Shown piece by piece: positions 16,495 through 26,100 of a DNA stretch of 39,294 bases. The translations under genes were made by a program, and so were the position numbers. The first letter of the stretch is position 1. Each line of letters opens with the position of its first letter. The notes beneath the pieces were generated by a model. That model was not told the origin of the DNA. It did not search any database and saw only the letters and a program-made list of their open reading frames with translations. Origin of the DNA: Burkholderiales bacterium (lineage in GTDB: Bacteria > Pseudomonadota > Gammaproteobacteria > Burkholderiales > Burkholderiaceae_C); contig CANGBT010000006.1 in the NCBI GenBank assembly GCA_947452135.1, positions 1-39,294 on the forward strand. The letters are read 5' to 3'.

Positions 16495-17742
16495 TCATGG
16501 AACGATCAGGTCGCGCACCGTCATGTCCTGGAAATTGGCTCGCCGCCAGAACGCGGCGAGCATCGACGACGGGGCCAGCAGGCAGGCCGCCAACAGCGGC
16601 TGCGCAGGGGTTTGATCGGGGTCGCACAGCAACACATGGCGAGCCGCACCGGACTCTTCGAGCCGCCCCACCCAGTCGAGGTCAACCAGAGCATCCAGTG
16701 CCGGCTCGACGTGCAACGGGTCGGTGTTGAGCACATCGGCGAGCTGGTGCGAGTCGAGGCCCCGCTCAGGCGTGCCGCGTGCGGCATCCAGCGCCCGCAA
16801 GACAGCCACCGTCAGTTCGAACCGATGCCCCGGCAGATGGCCACGCGGCACCACGCGCAAGCGCAGCGTGGGCGCGTAGGCGGCGATCACCGCACCGAGC
16901 AGCACGATGACCCAGCCCAAGTACAGCCAGACCAGGAAGATCGGCACCGTGGCAAAGGCGCCGTAAATGGTGGAATACGTAGGCACCTGATGCAAATACC
17001 AGCCGAGCAGCCGCTTGGCCAGGTCAAACCCCAGCGCCACGAAAAAGCCACCCGCCAGCGCATGCGACCAGCGCACATGGGTATTGGGCACATGACGGAA
17101 CAAGGCGGCCATGCCCAGCCACTGCAGCGTGAACTCGACCAGCAGCAGCAGCACGCTCACGCCGCCCGGCAACGCACTGACAAAGCCGCGCGATGCCGAA
17201 ATCAGGTACGAGGTGATGCTCATGCTCACCCCCAGCAGCAGCGGCCCGAGGGTGGCGGCAGCCCAGTACACCAGCACGCGCTGCGCAATGGGCCGGGCGA
17301 TGCGAACGCGCCAGATGGCGTTGAGCGTGCGGTCGATGGTGAGCATCAACGTCAGCGCGGTGCCCACCAGCACGATCAGACCGACCGTGCCGAGTTGCTT
17401 GGCCTTGCCCGAGAACTGCGTGAGCGACGCCAGCACGGGCTTGGCGATGCCCGGAGGCACCAGCGCCTGCATGAGGTACTTCTCGAGGTCGTCCTGGAAT
17501 GTCGCGAACATCGGGAACGCCGAGAAGATCGCCAGCATCACCGTGAACAGTGGCACCACCGAGATCAGCGTGGTGAAGGTCAGGCTGCCGGCGGTCAGGC
17601 CGAGGTGGTCCTCACGAAAGCGCTGCCGCAGCGTGCGCGCGGTGTCGAGCCACGGCCAGGTTCGCAGTACGACCAAGGTGTCTGCGAGGCGCTGACGCCA
17701 TGCGTCGAATCGAGTGCCGCTGGCGCGGGGGGATGCATCCAT
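16495..17742 (-). CDS. YihY/virulence factor BrkB family membrane protein
   Basis: LTAGSLTFTTLISVVPLFTVMLAIFSAFPMF...FVALGFDLAKRLLGWYL...YSTIYGAFATVPIFLVWLYLGWVIVLLGAVIAAY. Confidence 0.93.
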   Translation of the reverse strand: MDASPRASGTRFDAWRQRLADTLVVLRTWPWLDTARTLRQRFREDHLGLTAGSLTFTTLISVVPLFTVMLAIFSAFPMFATFQDDLEKYLMQALVPPGIAKPVLASLTQFSGKAKQLGTVGLIVLVGTALTLMLTIDRTLNAIWRVRIARPIAQRVLVYWAAATLGPLLLGVSMSITSYLISASRGFVSALPGGVSVLLLLVEFTLQWLGMAALFRHVPNTHVRWSHALAGGFFVALGFDLAKRLLGWYLHQVPTYSTIYGAFATVPIFLVWLYLGWVIVLLGAVIAAYAPTLRLRVVPRGHLPGHRFELTVAVLRALDAARGTPERGLDSHQLADVLNTDPLHVEPALDALVDLDWVGRLEESGAARHVLLCDPDQTPAQPLLAACLLAPSSMLAAFWRRANFQDMTVRDLIVP

Positions 17743-17762
17743 CGCTGGCTATCATGCCAGTG

Positions 17763-18209
17763 ATGAGCTCCCACCCCGCGCCCTCCACGTCCGCAGCCGG
17801 CACTGCGCCTGACTCGCCCACAGACACCCTCACCGCTGCACCGTCCATGGTGGTCTGGACGCGCGCCGTCGCGGTGGGCAGCCTGCTTGGGCTGATCGTT
17901 CTGGGACTGGCCTGGGAACTGGTGCTGGCACCCACAGGCAATCGCACGCTGGTGCTCAAGGTCTTGCCGCTGGCGGTTCCGCTCATCGGCCTGCTGAAGA
18001 ACCGCATGTACACCTACCGCTGGGTGAGCCTGATGATCTGGCTGTATTTCATCGAGGGCGTCATCCGCGCCAGCGGCGACCGCGGGCTGAGCGCAGCACT
18101 GGCCGGCGTCGAGGTGGCACTGTGCGTGAGCCTGTTTGCCGCCTGTGCGGTGCATGTGCGCTGGCGCCTGTACAAGGCCCATGCCATCGCCACCACCGCG
18201 CAGGGCTGA
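17763..18209 (+). CDS. DUF2069 domain-containing membrane protein
   Basis: Hydrophobic helices with LVLKVLPLAVPLIGLLKNRMYTYRWVSLMIWLYFIEGVIRA. Confidence 0.8.
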   Translation: MSSHPAPSTSAAGTAPDSPTDTLTAAPSMVVWTRAVAVGSLLGLIVLGLAWELVLAPTGNRTLVLKVLPLAVPLIGLLKNRMYTYRWVSLMIWLYFIEGVIRASGDRGLSAALAGVEVALCVSLFAACAVHVRWRLYKAHAIATTAQG

Positions 18210-18230
18210 CAGCGACCCGGGGCTGACGCC

Positions 18231-18764
18231 CTACTGCACCGGTCCCTTCATCGCGTCAGGCATGGGCAGCGCAGCGACCTCGATGCCCTCCTCGCGCAGC
18301 GCACGGGCCTCGACGGGCGTGGCCTGACCCCGGATCGGCCGCTCTTCGACCTCGCCGTAGTGCATGCGGCGGGCCTCTTCGGCAAACCGCGAACCAACAT
18401 CGTCGGTGTGGTTGATCACATGCTGCACGGCCTGCATCCAGGCGGCCTGCACAGCCTTCGGATCGATCTGGGATGCGTGCTCGGCTTGCCTGACTGACGG
18501 CTCACCCGGGTTGGCTCCGCCCCCGTCACCGGCACTGCGTGTTGCACAGGCTGCAGCGGCACCGGCAGACTCGCGCTCAGGGGTTGGCGCGCGCGAGTGC
18601 GAGGTGAGCACGTGCGGCGCTGAGGGCAGCCTCTGCACCTTCGTGTCACCGCACAACGGACAGGCGACCAGGCTTTTCTCGATCTGTTCGACATAGTCCG
18701 ACTCGGAGCCGAACCACCCCTCAAAGCGGTGTTGTGCCGAACAGCACAGGTTCAAGACCTTCAT
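18231..18764 (-). CDS. DUF1178 family protein (zinc-ribbon-like N-terminus)
   Basis: MKVLNLCCSAQHRFEGWFGSESDYVEQIEKSLVACPLCGDTKVQRLPSAPHV. Confidence 0.88.
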   Translation of the reverse strand: MKVLNLCCSAQHRFEGWFGSESDYVEQIEKSLVACPLCGDTKVQRLPSAPHVLTSHSRAPTPERESAGAAAACATRSAGDGGGANPGEPSVRQAEHASQIDPKAVQAAWMQAVQHVINHTDDVGSRFAEEARRMHYGEVEERPIRGQATPVEARALREEGIEVAALPMPDAMKGPVQ

Positions 18765-18771
18765 GGGCGGA

Positions 18772-19410
18772 TCACGATCCGGTCGGCAACGGCGCAGGCG
18801 TGGTCCAGGACACGCTCCAGCGGCCCTCGCGCCAGTGACGCAGCCACAGCAGGCCGACCAGCGTCTTCACGTCGGTGAGCGCGCCTTGTTGGGCGGCTTC
18901 TTCCATCGACTCGAGCGTGGTCGTGTCGACGTCGACGAACTCGCCGACATCGAGCGCGCGCGCGCCCAGCGACAAACCCCGCGCGAACCAGATCTCGATA
19001 CCTTCGGTCGAATAGGCGATGGCGTTGTGAAGGATGCCGGCGCGAGCCCATTCGGTGGCGCGGTAGCCGGTTTCCTCGGCGAGTTCGCGCATGGCGCATT
19101 CGAGCGGAGGTTCGCCAAATTCCAGCTTGCCGGCCGGGAACTCAAGCATCACCCGAGCGACGGGATAGCGGTATTGCCGCTCGACGATCAGGCGGCCGTC
19201 GTCGAGGATGGGCACGATCATCACCGCGCCGGGGTGGACGATGTACTCGCGATGGGCGGTGCTGCCATCAGGCAGCCTCACCTCATCACGGCGCACATCC
19301 AGAAAACGTCCGCGGTAGACCTGCTGCGACTCGACGAACTCTTCGCGCAGGTGCGCATCAACAGGAGAGTGGACGTCGGGATCGAACGGGCGGTCGTCGC
19401 GCGCGCTCAC
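18772..19410 (-). CDS. NUDIX hydrolase, ADP-ribose pyrophosphatase-like
   Basis: NUDIX box region FGEPPLECAMRELAEETGYRA; GAVMIVPILDDGRLIVERQYRYPV. Confidence 0.92.
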   Translation of the reverse strand: MSARDDRPFDPDVHSPVDAHLREEFVESQQVYRGRFLDVRRDEVRLPDGSTAHREYIVHPGAVMIVPILDDGRLIVERQYRYPVARVMLEFPAGKLEFGEPPLECAMRELAEETGYRATEWARAGILHNAIAYSTEGIEIWFARGLSLGARALDVGEFVDVDTTTLESMEEAAQQGALTDVKTLVGLLWLRHWREGRWSVSWTTPAPLPTGS

Positions 19411-19434
19411 CAGGGCGCCCTCATCAAGCCACGA

Positions 19435-20916
19435 TCAAGTCGTGAGCGCCTTGCCGATCGCATTCACGCACAGCGCCATCAGGCCGCCCGGGAACAGACC
19501 GAACAGCAGCACGGCAGCGCCGTTGAGCGACAGCAGCGTCTTGACCTCGCTGGACGCCACGATGGGCGCGGCGTCGGCTGGCTCGTCGAAGTACATGACC
19601 TTGACCAGACGCAGGTAGTAGAACGCGCCGATCAGCGAGAACACGACCGCAGCCACGGCCAGCACGATGTAGCCAGTGACGTTGGTCACCACGATGGCTT
19701 GCAGCACGCTGAACTTGGCATAGAAACCCACCGTTGGGGGCAAGCCGGCCAGCGAGAACATCAGGATCGCCATCACACCGGCGTACCAGGGGCTGCGACG
19801 AGACAGACCCTTGAGGTCATCGATGTTCTCGGCCTCGAAGCCCTGGCGCGACAGCAGCATGACGATGCCGAAGGTGCCCAGCGTGGTCAGCACATAAGTG
19901 ACGATGTAGAACATCGCCGAGCTGTAGCCGTTGGCCGCAGACAGCGTGTTGGCGCCGATCACCGTGGGGGTGAGGCCCAGCAGCATGAAGCCCATGTTGG
20001 CGATGGTCGAGTAGGCCAGCATGCGCTTGAGGTTGCTTTGAGCAATGGCCGACAGGTTACCGATCGCCATCGAGGCGACGGCCAGCACCACCAGCATCTG
20101 CTGCCACTGCTCGGCCACGCCAGACATGCCCTCGACCAACAAACGCATCGTGATGGCAAAGGCTGCCAGCTTGGGTGCGCCACCGATGAGCAGCGTGATC
20201 GCCGTAGGGGCGCCCTGGTACACATCAGGCACCCACATGTGAAACGGCACGGCGCCGAGCTTGAACGCCAGGCCCGCCACCACGAACACGAGGCCGAAAA
20301 CGAGCACGGCCTTGTTGATTTGCCCGGTGCCGATGGCCTTGAAGACCTCGCCGATGTCGAGCGAGCCGGTCGCGCCATACATCATCGACATGCCGTAAAG
20401 CAGGAAGCCGCTGGCCAGCGCGCCGAGCACGAAATACTTCATGGCCGCTTCGGTGGCGTTCAAGCTGTCACGGCGCATGGCGGTCAGCGCATAGAGCGAC
20501 AAGCTCATCAACTCGAGTCCGAGGTAAACCACCAGGAAGTTGTTCGCCGAGACCATCACGCAGATGCCCAGCAGCGAAAACATGCTCAGCGTGAACAGCT
20601 CGCCTTTGAGCAGGTCACGGCTTTCGGCATAGGGCCGCGCGTAGGCCAGCGAAATCATCACCGTCACGCTGGCAAAGAAGGCCAGCAGATTGCCCATGGG
20701 GTCGGCCACCACCATGCGCTGCATGGCGTACACCGACAGGCCATCGTCGTACTGCGACAGGTACATCAACGCCACCACCGCCAGCGAGCCCTGCGTGAGC
20801 CAGTAAGTCAGGCGACGCTTCGGATCGGTGGCCCACAGGTCGACGAGCGCCACGACGCAAGCGGCCAGCAGCAGAAAGATTTCGGGGTGGACAGCGGGCC
20901 AGTTCATCTCGTTCAT
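19435..20916 (-). CDS. nuoN: NADH-quinone oxidoreductase subunit N
   Basis: LGLELMSLSLYALTAMRRDSLNATEAAMKYFVLGALASGFLLYGMSMMYGATGSLD; terminal position in nuo operon. Confidence 0.97.
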   Translation of the reverse strand: MNEMNWPAVHPEIFLLLAACVVALVDLWATDPKRRLTYWLTQGSLAVVALMYLSQYDDGLSVYAMQRMVVADPMGNLLAFFASVTVMISLAYARPYAESRDLLKGELFTLSMFSLLGICVMVSANNFLVVYLGLELMSLSLYALTAMRRDSLNATEAAMKYFVLGALASGFLLYGMSMMYGATGSLDIGEVFKAIGTGQINKAVLVFGLVFVVAGLAFKLGAVPFHMWVPDVYQGAPTAITLLIGGAPKLAAFAITMRLLVEGMSGVAEQWQQMLVVLAVASMAIGNLSAIAQSNLKRMLAYSTIANMGFMLLGLTPTVIGANTLSAANGYSSAMFYIVTYVLTTLGTFGIVMLLSRQGFEAENIDDLKGLSRRSPWYAGVMAILMFSLAGLPPTVGFYAKFSVLQAIVVTNVTGYIVLAVAAVVFSLIGAFYYLRLVKVMYFDEPADAAPIVASSEVKTLLSLNGAAVLLFGLFPGGLMALCVNAIGKALTT

Positions 20917-20962
20917 GGGGTGGGCTCCGAACACGCAGCAACCATCGGGTGTCGGGCGGTCA

Positions 20963-22438
20963 TCAGTTGAGCTTCGACACGGCCACGTGCTTCAGCAGTT
21001 CGGTCACCGACACGTGCATCACGTCGGTGAAAGGTTTGGGATACAGGCCCATCCACAACACGGCAACAGCCAGCACCGTCATGATGAGCACTTCGCGGGC
21101 ATTCAGGTCGGTCAACTCAGCCACATGGTGGTTGCCCACCGGGCCGAAGTACACGCGCTTGACCATCCACAGGGTGTAAGCCGCTCCAAACACCAGCGCG
21201 GTGGCAGCCAGCGCACCCAACCAAAGATTGACCTGCACGGCGCCCAGAATGACCATCCACTCGCCCACAAATCCGGCGGTGGCGGGCAGACCGCAGTTGG
21301 CCATGGCGAAGAACACGGCAAATGCAGTGAAAGTCGGCATGGTGTTGACCACGCCGCCGTAGCTGGCGATCTCGCGTGAGTGCACCCGGTCATAGAGAAC
21401 ACCGATACACAGGAACATCGCACCCGAAACGAAGCCGTGGGACACCATCTGCACCAGCGCGCCCGACATACCGAGTTCGTTGAACAGGAAGAAACCCAGC
21501 GTGGCAAAACCCATGTGCGCAATTGACGAATAGGCGACGAGCTTTTTCATGTCTTGCTGCACCAGCGCCACAAGCCCGATGTAGATCACCGCAATCAGCG
21601 ACAGCGAAATCACGAACCAGGCCCACTGGTGCGTGGCGTCCGGCGTGATGGGCAACGAAAAACGCAGGAAGCCGTAGCCGCCCAGCTTGAGCATGATGGC
21701 GGCCAACACCACTGAACCGCCGGTGGGCGCCTCGACGTGCGCATCGGGCAACCAAGTGTGAACCGGCCACATCGGAACCTTGACAGAGAAGGCGGCGAAG
21801 AACGCAAAGAACAGCAGCGTTTGAGCCGACATCGGAAGTGGCAGCTTGTGCCACGTCAACAGGTCGAAACTGCCGCCCGACTTGAAGTACAGGTACATCA
21901 AAGCCACCAGCATCAACAAGGAGCCGGCCAACGTGTACAGGAAGAACTTGAACGCCGCGTAGACACGCTTCGGTCCACCCCACACGCCGATGATGATGTA
22001 CATCGGAATCAGCGTGGCCTCGAAGAACACGTAGAACAGCAACCCGTCGAGCGCGCAGAACACGCCGATCATGATCCCGGAGAGGATCAGGAATGCGCCC
22101 ATGTACTGGTTGACGCGCTCGGTGATGACCTCCCAGCCCGCAACCACCACGATGACCGTGATGAACGACGTGAGCAGCACGAACCACACCGAGATGCCGT
22201 CTACGCCGAGGTGGTAGCGCACATTGAAGCGGTCGATCCACGCGAGGCTTTCGACAAACTGCATCTGCGCGGTGCCCACGTCGAAGCCACTGATCAAAGG
22301 CAGCGTGACAACGAAGGATGCGATCGATGCGATCAGTGCGAACCAGCGGGCGGCACCCGCGTGTTCGTCACGGCCGAGCGCGAGCAGCACCGCACCCGAC
22401 AGGATCGGCAACCAAATAGCCAGACTCAACAAACCCAT
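20963..22438 (-). CDS. nuoM: NADH-quinone oxidoreductase subunit M
   Basis: YHLGVDGISVWFVLLTSFIT...FFEATLIPMYIIIGVWGGPKRVYAAFKFFLYTLAGSLLML; start set at MGLLSLAIW. Confidence 0.97.
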   Translation of the reverse strand: MGLLSLAIWLPILSGAVLLALGRDEHAGAARWFALIASIASFVVTLPLISGFDVGTAQMQFVESLAWIDRFNVRYHLGVDGISVWFVLLTSFITVIVVVAGWEVITERVNQYMGAFLILSGIMIGVFCALDGLLFYVFFEATLIPMYIIIGVWGGPKRVYAAFKFFLYTLAGSLLMLVALMYLYFKSGGSFDLLTWHKLPLPMSAQTLLFFAFFAAFSVKVPMWPVHTWLPDAHVEAPTGGSVVLAAIMLKLGGYGFLRFSLPITPDATHQWAWFVISLSLIAVIYIGLVALVQQDMKKLVAYSSIAHMGFATLGFFLFNELGMSGALVQMVSHGFVSGAMFLCIGVLYDRVHSREIASYGGVVNTMPTFTAFAVFFAMANCGLPATAGFVGEWMVILGAVQVNLWLGALAATALVFGAAYTLWMVKRVYFGPVGNHHVAELTDLNAREVLIMTVLAVAVLWMGLYPKPFTDVMHVSVTELLKHVAVSKLN

Positions 22439-22464
22439 GTTCTTGTTCTCCGTGCCGGCGGCGC

Positions 22465-24549
22465 TCAGCGCCCTACCGAGCCGCCCAGATAGGGCCACAG
22501 CTGCCAGGTCATCAGTCCGATCAGACCCAAAATCATCACCAGCGCGTACCAGTAGAGATACCCGGTCTGAACCAGCCGCACCACCGACGACATCCCACCG
22601 ATCAGTCGTGCCGAGCCGTTCACCAACGCACCATCGATGAAGGCCACATCACCGCCCTTCCACAGGCCTCGACCCAGCAGACGAGCACCTGCCGCAAGGA
22701 TGTGTTCGTTGAACCAGTCCATGTAGTACTTGTTCTCGAGCACACGCACCAGCGGCGACAAGGCGCGGCCGATGGCCGCTGGAATCTCGGGCTTGAGGCG
22801 GTAGAAAACGAAGGCGACCGCGACGCCCGAGAACGCGAGCCAGAACGGCAGACTGCTCAGGCCGTGCAGCGCCATGGCCATGGCGCCGTGGAATTCCTGG
22901 GCCAGTTCTTCCATGGCAGGATGGTGTTCGGCATTGATGAAGATCGAATCCTTGAACGTGCCGCCGTAGAGCATCGGCTCGATCGTGAAGTAGCCGATCA
23001 GCACCGACGGGATCGCCAACAGCACCAGCGGCAACGTCACCACCCACGGCGATTCATGCGGCTCGTGCGCGTGCGCGTGGTCATCGGCATGACCATGGTC
23101 ATCAGCGTGGGCGTGGGCCGCGCCGTGGCTGTGGTCGTCCGGTTCGGCGTGGTGGTCATGCTCGCCTGGGAAAGGCTTGTGACGGAAGTTCTCCTTGCCG
23201 TGGAAGACGATGAAGTACATCCGGAATGAGTAGAACGCTGTGACAAACACACCAGCGATCACGGCGAAATAGGCGAAGCCGGAGCCCCAGAGGTGACTCG
23301 CGTGCACCGCTTCAATGATGCTGTCCTTGGAATAGAACCCCGAGAACAGCGGCGTGCCGATCAAGGCGAGAGAACCAAGCAGAGAGGTGATCCAGGTGAT
23401 GGGCATGTACTTGCGCAGCCCGCCCATGTTGCGGATGTCTTGATCGTGGTGCATGCCGATGATCACCGAGCCCGCGCCAAGGAACAGCAACGCCTTGAAG
23501 AACGCATGCGTCATCAGGTGGAACACCGCCACAGAGTAAGCCGAAGCACCGAGCGCCACCGTCATGTAGCCGAGCTGCGACAGTGTCGAATAGGCCACCA
23601 CGCGCTTGATGTCGTTTTGGATGATGCCCAGAAAGCCCATGAACAGCGCCGTGATGGATCCGATCACCATCACGAAGCTGAGCGCGGTGTCTGACAGCTC
23701 GAAGATCGGCGACATGCGCGTGACCATGAAGATGCCGGCCGTGACCATGGTCGCCGCATGGATCAGCGCAGAGATGGGGGTAGGGCCTTCCATCGAATCG
23801 GGCAGCCACACATGCAACGGGAACTGCGCGCTCTTGCCCATCGCGCCGATGAACAAGCAGATGCTGATCACGGTGACCAGCATCCAGTCGGTGCCGGGCA
23901 AGGTGAGCTGGGCCAGTTGGTCTGCCTTGGCAAAGGCTTCGGCGTAATTGAGCGTGCCGGCGTAAGCCACCACCAACCCGATGCCGAGAATGAACCCGAA
24001 GTCGCCCACGCGGTTGACGAGGAAGGCCTTCATGTTGGCGGCGATGGCCGACGGCTTGGTGTAATAAAAACCGATCAGCAGGTAAGACACCAGACCCACG
24101 GCTTCCCAGCCGAAGAACAGCTGCAGCATGTTGTTGCTCATCACGAGCATCAACATCGAGAAGGTGAACAGCGAGATGTAGCTGAAGAAGCGCTGGTAGC
24201 CATCTTCCTCGGCCATGTAGCCGATGGTGTAGATGTGCACCATCAGTGACACGAAGGTCACCACACACATCATCATCGCGGTGAGTCCGTCGATGAGGAA
24301 GCCGACCTCCATCTTCAGGCCGCCGAGCACCATCCACTCATAGACGGTGGCGTTGTAGCGGGCGCCATCGAGAACCACGTCCTTCAAGGTCAGCGCCGAC
24401 AAGATGAAGGCGATCAACACACCGAGGATGGTGACCGAGTGGGCGCCCTGGCGTCCGATCAGCTTGCCAAACAGGCCGGCTGCAACAGCACCGACCAGCG
24501 GCGCCAAGGGCACCACCAGCAGCAGGTTTTGAGAAAGTTGTGCGGACAT
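22465..24549 (-). CDS. nuoL: NADH-quinone oxidoreductase subunit L, with His/Asp-rich loop
   Basis: FFGWEAVGLVSYLLIGFYYTKPSAIAANMKAFLVNRVGDFGFILGI; SAQFPLHVWLPDSMEGPTPISALIHAATMVTAGIFMV. Confidence 0.97.
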   Translation of the reverse strand: MSAQLSQNLLLVVPLAPLVGAVAAGLFGKLIGRQGAHSVTILGVLIAFILSALTLKDVVLDGARYNATVYEWMVLGGLKMEVGFLIDGLTAMMMCVVTFVSLMVHIYTIGYMAEEDGYQRFFSYISLFTFSMLMLVMSNNMLQLFFGWEAVGLVSYLLIGFYYTKPSAIAANMKAFLVNRVGDFGFILGIGLVVAYAGTLNYAEAFAKADQLAQLTLPGTDWMLVTVISICLFIGAMGKSAQFPLHVWLPDSMEGPTPISALIHAATMVTAGIFMVTRMSPIFELSDTALSFVMVIGSITALFMGFLGIIQNDIKRVVAYSTLSQLGYMTVALGASAYSVAVFHLMTHAFFKALLFLGAGSVIIGMHHDQDIRNMGGLRKYMPITWITSLLGSLALIGTPLFSGFYSKDSIIEAVHASHLWGSGFAYFAVIAGVFVTAFYSFRMYFIVFHGKENFRHKPFPGEHDHHAEPDDHSHGAAHAHADDHGHADDHAHAHEPHESPWVVTLPLVLLAIPSVLIGYFTIEPMLYGGTFKDSIFINAEHHPAMEELAQEFHGAMAMALHGLSSLPFWLAFSGVAVAFVFYRLKPEIPAAIGRALSPLVRVLENKYYMDWFNEHILAAGARLLGRGLWKGGDVAFIDGALVNGSARLIGGMSSVVRLVQTGYLYWYALVMILGLIGLMTWQLWPYLGGSVGR

Positions 24550-24573
24550 GGTGTTCTGGCTGCGGAAGGCCGA

Positions 24574-24900
24574 TCAGCCCTTGAGGCTGTCGAGTTCGTC
24601 GACGTTGATGGTGGCGCGATTGCGAAACAGCACCACCAGGATGGCCAGACCGATGGCGGATTCGGCGGCAGCCACCGTGAGGATGAAGAAGACAAACACC
24701 TGACCCGCCATGTCGCCGAGGTAATGCGAGAAGGCGACAAAGTTGAGGTTGACCGCCAGCAGCATCAACTCGATCGCCATCAACAGCACGATCAGATTCT
24801 TGCGGTTGAGGAAGATGCCGATCACCGACAGCGCGAACAGGATGGCGCCGACCGAAAGAAAGTGCCCCAGCGTGATGGGACCCAGATTCAGGGCGCTCAA
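24574..24900 (-). CDS. nuoK: NADH-quinone oxidoreductase subunit K
   Basis: [48 protein letters not shown]. Confidence 0.97.
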   Translation of the reverse strand: MSALNLGPITLGHFLSVGAILFALSVIGIFLNRKNLIVLLMAIELMLLAVNLNFVAFSHYLGDMAGQVFVFFILTVAAAESAIGLAILVVLFRNRATINVDELDSLKG

Positions 24901-25532
24901 GGTTGTTCTCCTGGGGTTGCGACGGGATCAGGCAATTCGACCGTGGGCTTCATCTTCACCAGTCGCACACGGTCGGCCTTACGGGCTTTGACCTGCTCGG
25001 ACGGGTTGGTGTACTTGGAGTCCTTGCGTTGGCGCAATGTGAGAGCAATGGCCGCGATGATGGCCACCAGCAACAGCACGGCAGCGATCTCCAGGGGGTA
25101 CAAGTACTGCGTGTAGATCTCGATGCCCAGCATCTTGGTGTTGCCGAGCTTCACGTCATCAAGGTCAGGAGCCGGCGCGCTGCGCAAATTGAAGCCGGGA
25201 ATCAACACCGCAGCCATCTCCAGCGCAATGACCAATCCCACGAGTCCGGCCACTGGCGCGTGCTTCCAGAAGCCTTCGCGAAGGGTGTCTGTGTTGATGT
25301 CGAGCATCATCACCACGAACAGAAACAGCACCATCACCGCCCCGACGTAAACCAGGATGAGCGCGATCGACAGAAACTCGGCCCTCAGCAGCATCCAAAC
25401 ACAAGATGCCGAGAAAAACGACAGAACCAAGTAAAGCGCTGCATAGACGGGGCTGCGGGCGGTGATCACGCGAAACGCAGCGAACAGCATCACCGCAGAG
25501 AAGATGTAGAAAAGCGCAGGGGTGGTGGTCAT
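24897..25532 (-). CDS. nuoJ: NADH-quinone oxidoreductase subunit J
   Basis: [70 protein letters not shown]. Confidence 0.96.
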   Translation of the reverse strand: MTTTPALFYIFSAVMLFAAFRVITARSPVYAALYLVLSFFSASCVWMLLRAEFLSIALILVYVGAVMVLFLFVVMMLDINTDTLREGFWKHAPVAGLVGLVIALEMAAVLIPGFNLRSAPAPDLDDVKLGNTKMLGIEIYTQYLYPLEIAAVLLLVAIIAAIALTLRQRKDSKYTNPSEQVKARKADRVRLVKMKPTVELPDPVATPGEQP

Positions 25533-25594
25533 GAGTGTGTCTGACTTGCTACCGGTTTGCCGGCTCGCCGGCATGTTGGAGAAACGCGAGGTCC

Positions 25595-26092
25595 TCAGCG
25601 GTAGCGCGCGTCAGCCTCCTTGTTGGCTGCGATTTCGGGTTCGTAGCGGTCACCGACGGCCAGCAACATGTCCTTGGTGAAGTACAAGTCGCCACGCTTT
25701 TCGCCGTGGTATTCGAAGATGTGGGTTTCGACGATCGAGTCGACAGGGCAACTTTCTTCGCAGAAGCCACAGAAGATGCACTTCGTGAGGTCGATGTCGT
25801 AGCGGGTGGTACGCCTCGATCCGTCGTCGCGCACTTCGGATTCAATGGTGATTGCCATGGCCGGACAAACCGCTTCGCACAGCTTGCAGGCAATGCAACG
25901 CTCTTCGCCGTTTTCGTAACGACGCAGCGCGTGCAGCCCCCGAAAGCGCGGGCTCATCGGCGTTTTTTCTTCCGGAAACTGAACGGTGATCTTGCGTTGA
26001 AAGAAATGACGCCCGGTCAGCTTGAAGCCTTTGAGCAGTTCCAGCAAAAAGAAGCTGGAGACGAAATCCTTGATGGGTGTTGCGGCCGACAT
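25595..26092 (-). CDS. nuoI: NADH-quinone oxidoreductase subunit I (2x[4Fe-4S])
   Basis: [12 protein letters not shown] and [12 protein letters not shown] ferredoxin motifs; start set at MSAATPIKD. Confidence 0.97.
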   Translation of the reverse strand: MSAATPIKDFVSSFFLLELLKGFKLTGRHFFQRKITVQFPEEKTPMSPRFRGLHALRRYENGEERCIACKLCEAVCPAMAITIESEVRDDGSRRTTRYDIDLTKCIFCGFCEESCPVDSIVETHIFEYHGEKRGDLYFTKDMLLAVGDRYEPEIAANKEADARYR

Positions 26093-26100
26093 GGATGCCT

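Noticed and set aside
16246-17763. 505-aa plus-strand Gln/His/Arg-rich ORF antisense to brkB
   Set aside because: Opposite a clear BrkB/YihY membrane protein; composition typical of the antisense of hydrophobic codons.
18203-18227. Direct repeat GGGCTGAC x2 (18203-18210 and 18220-18227) near the DUF2069/DUF1178 ends
   Set aside because: Only 8 bp and two copies; no array or conserved spacing, compatible with chance in GC-rich DNA.
18763-20970. 735-aa plus-strand ORF antisense to NUDIX and nuoN
   Set aside because: His/Gln/Arg-rich pseudo-protein opposite well-conserved genes; codon-bias artefact.
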